64,000 nucleotides of DNA from Symsagittifera roscoffensis (lineage: Eukaryota > Xenacoelomorpha > Acoela > Convolutidae), in contig NC_087067.1 in the NCBI RefSeq assembly GCF_963678635.1, forward strand, positions 20,022,596 through 20,086,595, read 5' to 3'. Below the pieces are notes generated by a model. That model was not told the origin of the DNA. It ran no database searches and saw nothing but the letters and a program-made list of their open reading frames with translations. This document shows positions 11,067-20,399 of this stretch, one piece after another. The position numbers and the translations under genes are program-made. Position 1 is the first letter of the stretch. Each line of letters starts with the position of its first letter.

Positions 11067-11829
11067 CTAAGTCTCAAATCGAAAAGTCAAAAATATTTAT
11101 ATTTCAAAAACATTCCAATTACTAATTTGAAATCTCACAAAGACCTGGGTCTTTACATTACCGAGGACCTTTCTTGGGATCTTCTTATATCAGAAAGTAT
11201 CAAAAAAGCAAATTCTGCCTTCCTTGTAATAAAAAAAATCTCCTAAACTTTCCATGAGCACAAAATTGAACTTGTATAAAAGTATGATTTTATCTATTAT
11301 CGCATATTCGAGCTGGTGCTTCTACCCAAACATCATAAGTACTTGTTTATTGGAGTCCTTTCAAAAAAGAATTTGTTATTGGATCACTGGTCATAAAAAT
11401 TATAAAGACGCCCTAATTAAACTGAACAATTTACCAGTACCATATTATCTTCAAATGCTAGATCTTTTATACTTATCCAAGCTAATGAATGGATCCCACT
11501 ATTTCGATTTTGCTGCTAAAGCGATCAGTTATTCACCCACGCAAAATCTTTTCAATTTAAGGTCTATTGCTTCTAGTTTGTTTCAGGTACAACGCCCAAA
11601 GTTGAAGCTATGTGAACAGAACTTCTGGTTTCGTTCGACTCGACCAGCAAATTTAGCACCAAGTCATGTTGACATTACAGATATTGGTTCTCTCAAGAAA
11701 GGCCTTCTTCGATGGTTTTGGAACTATTTCACTTTATATTTTGATGACGATGTTACCGGCACTTGGAAAATGCATTGTGATTGTGTACAGTACAACTGCA
11801 GAAAATTAATAAGAAACTTACCAACTTGA
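11067..11829 (+). pseudogene. LINE reverse transcriptase, C-terminal part
   Basis: Just after the hAT target site the sequence reads SHKDLGLYITEDLSW (the LGVxxDxxLxW block). After a stop and frame change comes a 191-residue open frame (11254-11829) with LYKSMILSIIAYSSWCFYP, ESFQKRICYWITG and LNNLPVPYYLQMLDLLYLSKL. These are the C-terminal blocks of CR1/jockey-like reverse transcriptases. The last frame is intact to its stop, the best-preserved coding piece of the element. The 3' UTR follows with a short hairpin (CACGG-ACTCTC-CCGTG, near 11858-11873) and the ATA tail. Confidence 0.8.
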
Positions 11830-11884
11830 AAATCATCTCAGAGGGTCGATGAACCCTCACGGACTCTCCCGTGGAATTTTTATT

Positions 11885-11933
11885 AATAAAAATAATAATA
11901 ATAATAATCATAATAATTATAATAATAATAATA
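11885..11933 (+). repeat. (AATA/ATA)n microsatellite tail of the LINE
   Basis: Near-pure TAA/AAT trinucleotide repeats close the LINE 3' UTR. Short tandem tails of this type replace poly(A) in CR1/L2-like LINEs. Confidence 0.8.
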
Positions 11934-11935
11934 GT

Positions 11936-13628
11936 TGGGTCCCTAGAAAAAGCAATAATGGTATATAGGTCCCGTCATTTTTAAGAAAATCTCAAAAACG
12001 CACGAAAACTATCGCAAAACCTCTTTTCGAAAATTGTGAAGAGTTTACATTTTTATCCAGGGACTCCATCTAGTTTTTTGGGACCCATCTATCATATTTG
12101 TACCTAAAAATTTTTTGAATTGATTTATAGATAGAATAGATTAGCTATTTCCAAACCTGGTGTGGATTGTTGAACAGAAACGACGTGGGGTCCCCGCCGT
12201 CCCCCTCCAAAAACTGAGCTGCTTCTGACGTCATAATTAGATCACGTCACCTTGGTATGTATTATGTAATGCAAAAAATTATTCACTCTATTTCCTCGGA
12301 AAATCGGGCTGAAAATGAGCGCACAAAATAATTGGGTCTCAGCTTGAATATGAGTAATTCTTCTCTCTAGCTGTAATAACAAAGATCACAAACACGGGGC
12401 TTTGTAATCGAAGCTAGAATTTATCAAGCAGTTTCAAGTTACCTGAATTGTGTCAGTATTTTCAGTATTTTGTTAGTTTTTCTAGAAATAAATCTTTGCT
12501 ATTGAGCAAAGTAAATTAGATTGTGACTGACTTGATTTTATTATCAGACTATGAGTATAGGTAGGTAGCTTAAAATCGGCACATACAAAGAAAGAGCGAA
12601 GCAAAAGCTTTAGGTTCCGACCAGTTTTGAAAGCTAAAGACGGTAAAAGGCAGCAGCAGTAGCAAAAATCACGTCACGGACAGAAATAGGAAATAATATA
12701 ATATGAAAGAAAACACGCAGTAAGATTGAAAATTACTAACACAAAATCAGACAGGGGAAGACACGGCTTTTCGCGCAGTAAAATGTCTGAAAAGTCTGAT
12801 TATTTGAGGTAAATTCAGCGAAGTAAATTCGGTCGTAAATGGAAATAGCAAAATAGTCTCACAGGGGGATTCTATTAAAGTAAAGTGGGCAACTAAATGT
12901 ATCTTGACTATGACTATACGTCTCTGTGGTGACTATATATGACTATAATGTGCTATTCGTCTATCCGATCAATGACAGCATAAGCATAATACGGTTATTT
13001 CATGAAAATAACCAGCTCAATTGCAAGCGGTTTTCAACAAATCAACTAAAAATGAGTTTTTAACTGGCTGAAGTCTAGCGTAAATTCGGTTACGTAGCAC
13101 AAAAAATCCATACTTTTGTCTATTTATTTAAAAACAAACACCGTAATTTGAAATTGATAGCGTGTTTGATTTCTGACTTGAAATTAATAACGCAATAATC
13201 ATAGTGTCGACTTTTTTGTTATTCTGCTTGAAAGACTGTATGTATCAAAGTGCGTGAATAGATATCTCAGCATGTTTAAAGATAGAAATTCCGTCATTGC
13301 CTTTTATCTATCTCCAACATGGCAGTCAATTGATTAGCCGTGGTTGCAAAGCAAAATGATCACTAAGCAGAGTGGCCAACTTGTAAGCTAATTCTCCAAA
13401 AGTAGGAACAATGTTGTTTGTCTCAAATGCATTTTATACCTACCCTCAAGCCTCTTATAACCGAAAAATCATTTTTTCTTGTTTTATGAAATAAATTTTA
13501 ATAGACGGCGAATTTTTGTAATCATAGGAGGAAAACTTTCTTTTTTTTTCAATACAAATGCGACGCCGACGAGGTTTATTGGCCTCCTTTCTGCGTTTCG
13601 TTTATTTTCACCAGAGTTCATTTACACC
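11936..13628. other. Gene-free DNA
   Basis: No recognisable coding sequence or repeat termini. Slightly GC-richer spots occur near 12,170-12,230 and 12,640, but no frame is extended or motif-bearing. Confidence 0.5.
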
Positions 13629-13760
13629 ATGGCGCCCGTAATTCAATTAAATTGCCACAGCGCAAGGACAGTTCGCGAGGAGTTGGCTAGATTCCTTTTA
13701 AGGGCACACTTCCTAAATGAGCAAGTGAACTCTTCAACTGTCATTCGAAGAGTTATTTGA
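13629..13760 (+). pseudogene. LINE endonuclease N-terminal fragment
   Basis: From ATG 13629 the translation begins MAPVIQLNCHSARTVREEL and continues ARFLL. IQxNxxxSRxAxxEL is the opening motif of the APE-type endonuclease domain of R1/LOA/jockey-type LINEs, whose Asn is a catalytic residue. The match breaks off after about 20 residues and the frame ends at 13760. A LINE-like 3' tail at 14235-14300 on the same strand could belong to the same internally deleted copy. This is a short match, so the family call is moderate. Confidence 0.45.
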
Positions 13761-14234
13761 AGCCAATCTAGTCTGCCTGTTTTGGGTTTGAAACTGAACA
13801 GAATCCATGTCGTAAATTCAACCAGTATGTGCTCGTATCAGGGCGTAGCCCAAAATATCTCTTTTCACTTGAAATAATTTTTTTCTCGGACATCAACCGT
13901 ACAATCTACAATACAATAAAAGCGCACATAAAATTGGTTGTCATGATTTTATCTTCACTAACATTACCTAAACTAACGTATTTTTAACAAATTTTATCTA
14001 AATAAACTTAACTTTCTATAAATCTTAGGTATACTCAAAGTTATTTCCTGAAAAATCCATATTTTCTCCCCCCAAAATCAATTTTTTTGGGGGTTGTACG
14101 GTTGATCTTTTTTCTCCAAATACTTCGCAAAGCAGAGAAAAAAGGAAGAATTTATCATTACAAGACACATGCTAAGTATAAGCTCCGAAACTGACTTGAA
14201 TATTCAAAGGCTAAGACATGTTGTTGATTTAATA

Positions 14235-14300
14235 ATTTAAATAAATTGATGCTTGTATTATCAACTACATGGAGAAATAAATTCTTCTTCTTCTTCTACA
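14235..14300 (+). repeat. LINE 3' end with (TTC)n tail
   Basis: The phrase ATGGAGAAATAAATTC followed by TTCTTCTTCTTC closely matches AATGGAGAAATAAATT plus (TTTC)n at 59,610-59,645. Two separate loci sharing a 3' terminal phrase and then a short tandem tail indicate 3' ends of one LINE family. Confidence 0.55.
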
Positions 14301-15073
14301 TTCTATAAAGGGTACCCTGGTGTCCGGCAAATGAGACGACAGCTGTTAAGACGACAACCATTTCTGGCGGGACTTAAAAAAGCTACACAGGTTCTCCTTT
14401 TGTATTTGTGAGAAATTCGAACAGTTTAATTTACATATTCTAACTTCTAATTCTCATTTGTCGTCTTAATGTCATGTCATTTTAATGTCTTGTGTTCTTA
14501 TTTACCTAGCACCAGATAGGTGCCCTAGCTAGGGGGGAAGGGGGGTAATTCACGAGATCCTAGTTTTGTTTGAAAGTCGTTACAGCAGTAAAATCTCCGC
14601 TTTGTTCATTTTTGGTCATGTTGGTCCCTAATGCATCAATTGCGGCACTTATGAATATTTGCCACCAAAAAGACCATTATTGATGTAATGTTCTCATTTC
14701 AAGTTGCTTTTTGGGGAAATGAAAGATCAGTGTTTCGAGACCGGTGCTAGACTTTATAGCAGACCAATTATTCTGCCGGGGACCGACCTAAAAGCATGTG
14801 TGTCGATTAGCACGCCCACATAAAAATTGCAGTCGAACCGCTTACTTATTCAAGATTTGCTACACCAAATTTGCAAAATTGAACCGTGCGTTTTGCTGAA
14901 TAATAAATACGCGGAAAAAAAAGAAATTCCTTTCATCTCAATAAATCAAGTTACATTAAAGGCGATTTTTTTTGTCTTAATGAAGATTTTATTCTTGTTT
15001 TAATGAAGATTTTATCAAAAAAATTATAGCCTACTTATCAGTGCTGAGATCAGACTACTCCAAGGTCAAATGG
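14301..15073. other. Gene-free DNA
   Basis: No supported coding sequence. A locally palindromic phrase (CACCAGATAGGTGCCCTAGCTAGG) sits near 14,510-14,535; I could not assign it. Confidence 0.5.
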
Positions 15074-15346
15074 ATTAATTAAAGAGATGAATCTGGCGGA
15101 GATCAACTTGTCAGAAATGATTAAACTCAGACAAGGTCCAGTAGTGATCACAGCCTAATTAATTAGTCAGTAATTAATTAACTGGTAATTTGTGATGCTT
15201 AAGTTGCCATAAAGTTTATATTCCTTTTCTCAAATCATTCTTTAACAATCACTACCTTTTTTCACTCCCCAGTTAGAACCTCAGATTTTGTCTAAGTCTC
15301 TAACCTCAGCCCTTAATCCTAGTTGCTCTAACTCTGAGTCCTAGCA
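15074..15346 (+). repeat. 5' LTR of the Copia element
   Basis: It shares with the 3' copy the phrases ATCTGG(C/T)GGAG(A/G)TCAACT, GATCACA, TTTATAT(T)CC and CTAACC(T/C)CAGCCCTTA. It ends in CA immediately before the primer-binding site. The left boundary is accurate to a few bases only. Confidence 0.8.
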
Positions 15347-15360
15347 GGTTATGGGCCCAG
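15347..15360 (+). promoter_or_regulatory. Primer-binding site of the Copia element
   Basis: GGTTATGGGCCCAG directly abuts the CA end of the 5' LTR. Copia-type elements are primed by an internal half of initiator tRNA-Met, and this sequence agrees with that class as I remember it; I could not align it to a tRNA here. Confidence 0.6.
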
Positions 15361-15439
15361 ACTTCTAATTTTTTGTATCTTTTTTTGTCAGGGATTTCAG
15401 CTTTTAGCTGGCATACTTTAATCCGCAATCGTGGACTTG

Positions 15440-15535
15440 AAACTGGCGGCTTTGAGTGAAAAGTCCAAAGATTTTCCGGCATGGTCGATGCAATTTGTGG
15501 CGCTGACGCACACCAGGGGCTTGTTCAGGATAGTT
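15440..15535 (+). pseudogene. Copia Gag N-terminal fragment
   Basis: One frame reads KSKDFPAWSMQFVALTHTRG followed by LFRIV and a stop. The FxxWxxxFxAxLxxxGL pattern is the N-terminal helix block of Copia Gag (UBN2-type). The rest of gag, including the zinc knuckle, is not recognisable. Confidence 0.6.
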
Positions 15536-15744
15536 TAAGGGCAATGATAATCTGCCTTCACACTATGTGCTTTTTTTGCCGCGCTACAGTGTTAATTCGA
15601 TGTGTGCGAGCTCACGCCTTGGTTAGATGGTTAAGCTTCATATTTACCACAGATGCTTCACATCTACTAGAACCAGATGGGAAACAGCTACCTGCAAAGA
15701 AGCGTGGCTAGCTTTTTTTTGGAGTGCGAAATCAAGAGATACCC

Positions 15745-15896
15745 GATGACCCTAATTACGAAGACAAAGAAGGAGATCCGTGATACAATACTGTGGCACC
15801 GACGGCTGGGGAGCCTGAGCATGCAAGATCTTTCTTCACTTGTCTATGTGGGCGAGCTAGATTTCTGCAAAATGTGTACATCTTCTAAGATGTAAA
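15745..15896 (+). pseudogene. Copia Gag-pre-integrase domain fragment
   Basis: The frame gives ILWHRRLGSLSMQDLSSL, then CKMC after about 12 residues. LWHRRLGHLS and the CxxC are hallmarks of the His-Cys zinc-binding region before Copia integrase. The second His of the usual LGH is Ser here, and the frame stops soon after. Confidence 0.75.
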
Positions 15897-15959
15897 TAGT
15901 AGCAATGTCAAAGAAGACTGACAGCTGAGCATCGGCAGTGGGGTAACGGGTCTTCAGTG

Positions 15960-16445
15960 ACGTCCAAGAAACATTTGAAGTACCGAGCATGCATGAGGCA
16001 CGGTATGCTTCGAGTTCCGTTGACGAATTCAGTCGGCTGGCTGTTGTCAAGCACCTGGTGAAAAAGAGTGATCCTCCACAGAAGTTCCAGGAGTTTGTGG
16101 CTGAGCATGGAGTACCGCAGTGCATGCGGCTTGATAATGGAGGTGAAACTTCGCCATACTTTTTGCAGAGATTTTCAGGTGAGCCAAGAGTTCATCGTGC
16201 TTATACTCAACAGTATGTTGTAGCAGAAAGGAAAACCGTCCAAAAGAGCTACTTGCGTGTGTTCGGTTGCCTAGTGTACTATCTAGATCTGGGCAACAGA
16301 CGGAAACTGGATCCAAAGAGCAAGAAAAGCAAGTTCATCAGCTACGACGAGGAGAGCAAAGCCTAATTATTGATGAATCTGGAGACAAGACGAGTGGTGC
16401 GAGCAGGAAGCGTGACTTTCATTGATTGCTTCATTTCAGACTTTT
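15960..16445 (+). pseudogene. Copia integrase core, inactivated
   Basis: The main frame (15989-16366) reads SSSVDEFSRLAVVKHLVKKS, then KFQEFVAEHG and RLDNGGE, then YLRVFGCLVYYLDLGNRRKL and KSKKSKFISYDEESKAY. These are the DDE integrase signatures (D of VDEFSR, D of RLDNGGE) followed by the conserved KVFGCxAY...KLDPKSxKxxFIGY tail. The catalytic Glu region is shortened, and the frame breaks at both ends. A live enzyme would join retroelement cDNA to the host chromosome. Confidence 0.8.
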
Positions 16446-16699
16446 AAAGGTTGGCAATAAGCCATTTCAAACACTGAAGCCATTAAACGAAATTTGAATT
16501 GATATTGAACAATCAAGCACGATCACGACGACGATGACGACCAGAGAAACATCAAGCACACCAATTAAAAGCGATACTGCATACTCAGTGGGAGCCCATG
16601 AAGAGAATCCGGTGGAGAAGGAATTAGTGGATTCACATTCTGCTAAGCATCCAGTGCAGAGGTCAATTGGCACAAGGAACCCACTTTTTCGATACCGAC

Positions 16700-17190
16700 T
16701 GGCCTATACCCATGCTTCAAAGATAGGAACTCAAGAGCCAACAGGCTATTTAGAAGCAGTGCCTGGACCCGAAAATGAGCAGTGGCTGGCAGCCATGAAT
16801 TTGGAAGTGAAATCTTTTGAAGCCTTGGTAAGTTGGACACTTGTTGATGAACCACGATCTTGCAAGCGATTTTACATCTAGAGCGGTTTAAAGCTTGATA
16901 TGTAGTGAAAAATGTCATGGACATGTTAGAACTTGACTTCAACGAGACGCTTGAATTGACTTGTAAACCCGAAATAAAGAGCATACTACTGTCTTCGGGG
17001 GCACAAGTTAGTCTTGTACTCCATCAGATGGATGCTAGGACAGCCTTGCTAAACTCTCCTCTATCAGAGACATGGAGCAGCCAGAGGGCTTCAGCAGCAG
17101 TACCAACCGAGTATGCTTGCTGCATTAAATTCTCTAAGGGCTGCGGCAATCTGGAAGAGACATATACTAGACGTTGAGCACATTCGTTCT
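16700..17190 (+). pseudogene. Copia reverse transcriptase, inactivated
   Basis: EPTGYLEAVPGPENEQWLAA and MNLEVKSFEAL with TWTLVD-like sequence lead the domain (EPxxYxEAxxxxxxxxWxxAMxxEMxSLxxNxTWxLVD in live Copia). After a gap comes QMDARTALLNSPLSE (the VKTAFLNGxLxE block) near 17025-17070. The YVDD region is recognisable only as DDVMIYVLVQ-like remnants near 17250. Several frame changes separate these blocks. Confidence 0.75.
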
Positions 17191-17639
17191 CAAGGAAGGG
17201 TTCACTAGAAACATCAATGATCTCTGTTTGTTCAGGATAAGGGGAACAGATGATGTAATGATCTATGTGCTAGTTCAAGTAGTTGACTTCATCTTTGGTG
17301 CAGACGTTCAGACGAAAATGACAAATTGATTGAACGTTTTCCGAAAGTCTCAAGCTAGATGACAGAGTCGCATTGTCCTGGTTCATGGGACTGCAGATCA
17401 AGCAGGCACCTGGGACGGTAACAGTCAAACAATTACGCTGAAACGCCGACAGCTTAGAGTTATTTGTGCTATCTAACTGCAAACTAGTGGCCACACCAGC
17501 AGATGTTAGCACACAAGTGGCAAAAAAGACTACACTGAAGCTGGGTCAGTAGAGGCAGTGATTATGAAGGGTGAGGACTACAGAGGGCTTGTGCGCTTCT
17601 TTTTGTATACAGATAGGCAAACAAGGCCAAATACTCTAA

Positions 17640-18000
17640 TTACTGTCACGCAACTCTCCCATTTTCTGGAGAGCCCGGGCACTGGACGGAAGCACAGAGT
17701 GTTCTTCGTTATTTGAAGGGAAGCAAAATCTGGAGCTGTCCTACAACAAAGAAGCTGATGGTATAAAACGGTATGGATCTTTAGATGCTGACTGGGCTGG
17801 AGATATGGATGATAGAAAGTAAAGTACTGGCTACAGATTTCATTTGTAGAATACAGGGGAACAAATCAATTGGAGCTCCAAAAATCAACCAATTGCAGCC
17901 AAATCTACCAGTGAGGCTGAGTAAAAGCAATGGCAGCGATTCAAGAGGCTTTATAAGTGCGATCATTTCTCAATGAGATGGCGTGATGAATGGCAGGCCA
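17640..18000 (+). pseudogene. Copia RNase H, inactivated
   Basis: In shifting frames the stretch gives VLRYLKGS near 17710, then YGSLDADWAGDMDDRK followed by a TAA and STGYRFHL near 17770-17850, then INWSSKNQPIAAKSTSEAE near 17870-17925. The DADWAGDxxDRKSTTGYxF...WxSKKQxxVAxSTxEAEY series is diagnostic of Copia RNase H. Confidence 0.85.
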
Positions 18001-18282
18001 ACAGTTTTCAATGAGAACAACCAAAGCTGCATTAAGATGTGCGAGAATCCTGTGATGCAGAAGCGAACACAGCACATCGCTGTGAAGTGCCACTCTGTTC
18101 TTGAACAAAGGGAAGATGAGTCAGTCCTACCCAGATCATGGAAGCCGACTTGTTGAAAAAAGCCCTGAGCAAGACTAAGGTGGATCAACGTCGTCAAACC
18201 TTGATTAGGTACAGTCTGACATTGGAAAATCCAATTCAGTCTGAGTTGGGTGTCGAGGTAAGAAAACTCCAAGGCCATACAT

Positions 18283-18557
18283 ATTAAAATACGAGATTAA
18301 TCTGGTGGAGGTCAACTAGTCATAACTGATTTAACTCAAATTAGGTCAACTAACGATCACAAGCTAACTACTTAATCAGTCACTAAATAACTGGTGCTTT
18401 TTCTGAGGCTTAGTTTGTCATGTGTTTTATATCCACTTTCTCAATTCACTCTTCAGCAATCACTACATCGTATCCATCCTCATTTCAAACCTCATATTTC
18501 ATCTCAGTCTCTAACCCCAGCCCTTATTCTTAGTTACTCTAATTCTGAATGTTAACA
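18283..18557 (+). repeat. 3' LTR of the Copia element
   Basis: Homologous to 15074-15346 along its whole length, with visible point differences and small indels. It ends GTTAACA. Confidence 0.8.
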
Positions 18558-20190
18558 AACAGCACGTGTGTTCATCGCTACATTAGATTACATCCTATTA
18601 GCCGACTCAATGCTTTGAAATCAAAGCAACAAAATTCAAATGGATATTTCACTCTCAAAATTGACAAGAAGGAACCTCTTTTTCAGCTTAAATTCTTTGC
18701 ACTTGAATTCGGCACCTGTTTGAGTGGATCAGTGTTATCATAAGTTCTTTATGAGTATGACAAACTGAACGGCTATTGGAAAAGGGGGCTATTTTATGAT
18801 GGAGGTACGCAAATTCTCATTTTCTCGGAACCGTTCCTCGTTTCTATTTGATGAATGATTTTTGCCCAAATTCGAAGTCAAAATGAGCAGAAACTAAATT
18901 AAGGGCAAATTTTGCTCTACCATTTGTGCACATATCGAATATTTGTTTCAGTTTTCAAAGTTGATAATTGTAAGTAATCCGTATTTTTCAATGCATTTTA
19001 GATCTGACACCAATTCAATATTCATGTTTCTGCTTATTTGGCGGTCGGTTTATTTCATTTTTGATGACCGGAATTTATTTGCCCAAAATGAAACCTTCGT
19101 GATTCGTTTGAGATTTTCGAAAGCTTAGATTTGATTGGCTGAAAATAACTGAATATAAATTTCCAAAGCAAAATGAGCGACTTGCTAAAAAATACTGAAT
19201 GATTGCGTTTCGTTCACTGGATTTTATAAAGAGTTAAAAATGTGTAATTTTCAAAAGTTTGAAAATTGTTTTTTAATCCGGATCGCAAATTTATTTCTCA
19301 AAAGCTGCAAAAACTATCCCAAAAAGTATATCTGGATACGAATAGCTGAAACAAATCTCAGTTTTTTGGAAGTTAAAAAAAAAACAACTCAGTTTCAAAG
19401 GACCAATTTGAACTGCAACTGGGGCTGTCCGTTGCTTAGAAAATGGCACACAATTATTTAAGCAAAGTAACTACTTTAAGTTAAACATCAATTAACAACT
19501 TTAAATTAAAAAAGTTTTTTTTTTCAAAATTTTGTAGACCGTCGGGATGAGGGCTTGAAAGCAAACGTTGTGAAGTGAATCGTTTTAATTAATGACCTAA
19601 AACTATAAATTTTGGTGCTTTCATTCCTTAAAATGACTATCCCTTGATGAAAGTTTTTATTTTAGCTCAACTCACAGCTGAACGTTCTTCAATATAGGAG
19701 ATATTCCCTAGAAGAGAACTGTGCATTAGCTATTTTGTTTTTTGCATGAACTGAAAATCAAAGTTCGCTCTCGTCATCAGTTTTGGAACAAAAAATTTAC
19801 AAACTCCTGAGTGTATTTATTAATTCGACGCCAAGAAAAAGTATTGAAACGTTCAGAATGTAATGGAAATGCGATGTAACGCAAAACTAATTCTATAAAT
19901 CAACTAAACTGCATGGAACATATCCGAATAATTGATTTTTTCGAAACACAAAACTGATTTTTTAAACCTCAAGTAGATTTGTCAGCCTCAAATAAAAAAT
20001 TTTAAAAAATTTAGTTTCGGTATAACTCACTCTGCTTAAAGATTAACAAAGCTAAAATTGTCATCAACAAAGATAAATTCTTCAATCTCGCATAATTCAG
20101 AATCTGACCAAATTGAAATTTTGAGAGCCTGATAAACTCACCAAAAACTATTGCAAGTAAAATTTTTTATCACAAGGACCCAATGAATCA
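18558..20190. other. Gene-free AT-rich DNA
   Basis: No supported coding sequence, RNA gene or element terminus; short frames near 18549-18743 and 19240-19461 have no recognisable features. Confidence 0.5.
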
Positions 20191-20395
20191 CTATCATCAT
20201 TTTGGGTTAAAAAATTGTTAAAAACTATAAATTTGATAGCCAAAATTGCTCTGAATAAGATAGCCAAAATTGCTCTAAATTTGATAGCCAAAATTGCTCT
20301 GAATTTGATAGCCAAAACTCCTCTATCATCATTTAGGGTTAAAAAATTGTTAAAAACTATAAATTTGATAGCCAAAATTGCTCTGAATCTACCCC
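20191..20395. repeat. 24-bp tandem repeats nested in a 134-bp direct repeat
   Basis: The unit TTTGATAGCCAAAATTGCTC plus TGAA runs head to tail from 20232 (units at 20232, 20256, 20280 and 20304). An outer phrase of about 50 bp (ATCATCATTTxGGGTTAAAA, then AATTGTTAAAAACTATAAA) occurs at about 20195 and again at about 20329, each leading into the 24-bp unit. The 24-bp length keeps one frame open across the units, which explains the repetitive IAKIALNL-type translations; I do not regard these as a gene. Confidence 0.9.
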
Positions 20396-20399
20396 AAGC

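Larger units (their letters stand above)
7500..11935 (+). mobile_element. Decayed LINE (jockey/CR1-like), split by a hAT insertion
   Basis: Pieces of one non-LTR retrotransposon lie in order on the plus strand: endonuclease C-terminus (7533-7799), reverse transcriptase (about 8225-9023), an interruption by a hAT element (9032-11058), reverse transcriptase C-terminus (11067-11829) and an (ATA)n tail ending near 11,933. The 5' half of the endonuclease is absent, as in most 5'-truncated LINEs. Frameshifts and stops break the reading frame many times, so it is dead. The tail of simple repeats is a usual CR1/L2/jockey feature. Confidence 0.8.
15074..18557 (+). mobile_element. Decayed Copia (Ty1-like) LTR retrotransposon
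   Basis: Two related terminal repeats (about 15074-15346 and 18283-18557) enclose remnants of gag, integrase, reverse transcriptase and RNase H in the order that defines Copia (integrase before reverse transcriptase). A GGTTATGGGCCCAG primer-binding-like site follows the 5' LTR directly. The element is about 3.5 kb, shorter than the usual 4.5-5.5 kb, and every domain carries stops or frameshifts. The LTRs have diverged visibly, so the insertion is old. Confidence 0.85.

Noticed and set aside
15908-16316. Long minus-strand frames (15844-16125, 16047-16316)
   Set aside because: They are shadows of the Copia integrase coding sequence on the plus strand.
20191-20395. Possible CRISPR-like array
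   Set aside because: Units are directly adjacent with no unique spacers, and the DNA is clearly animal.
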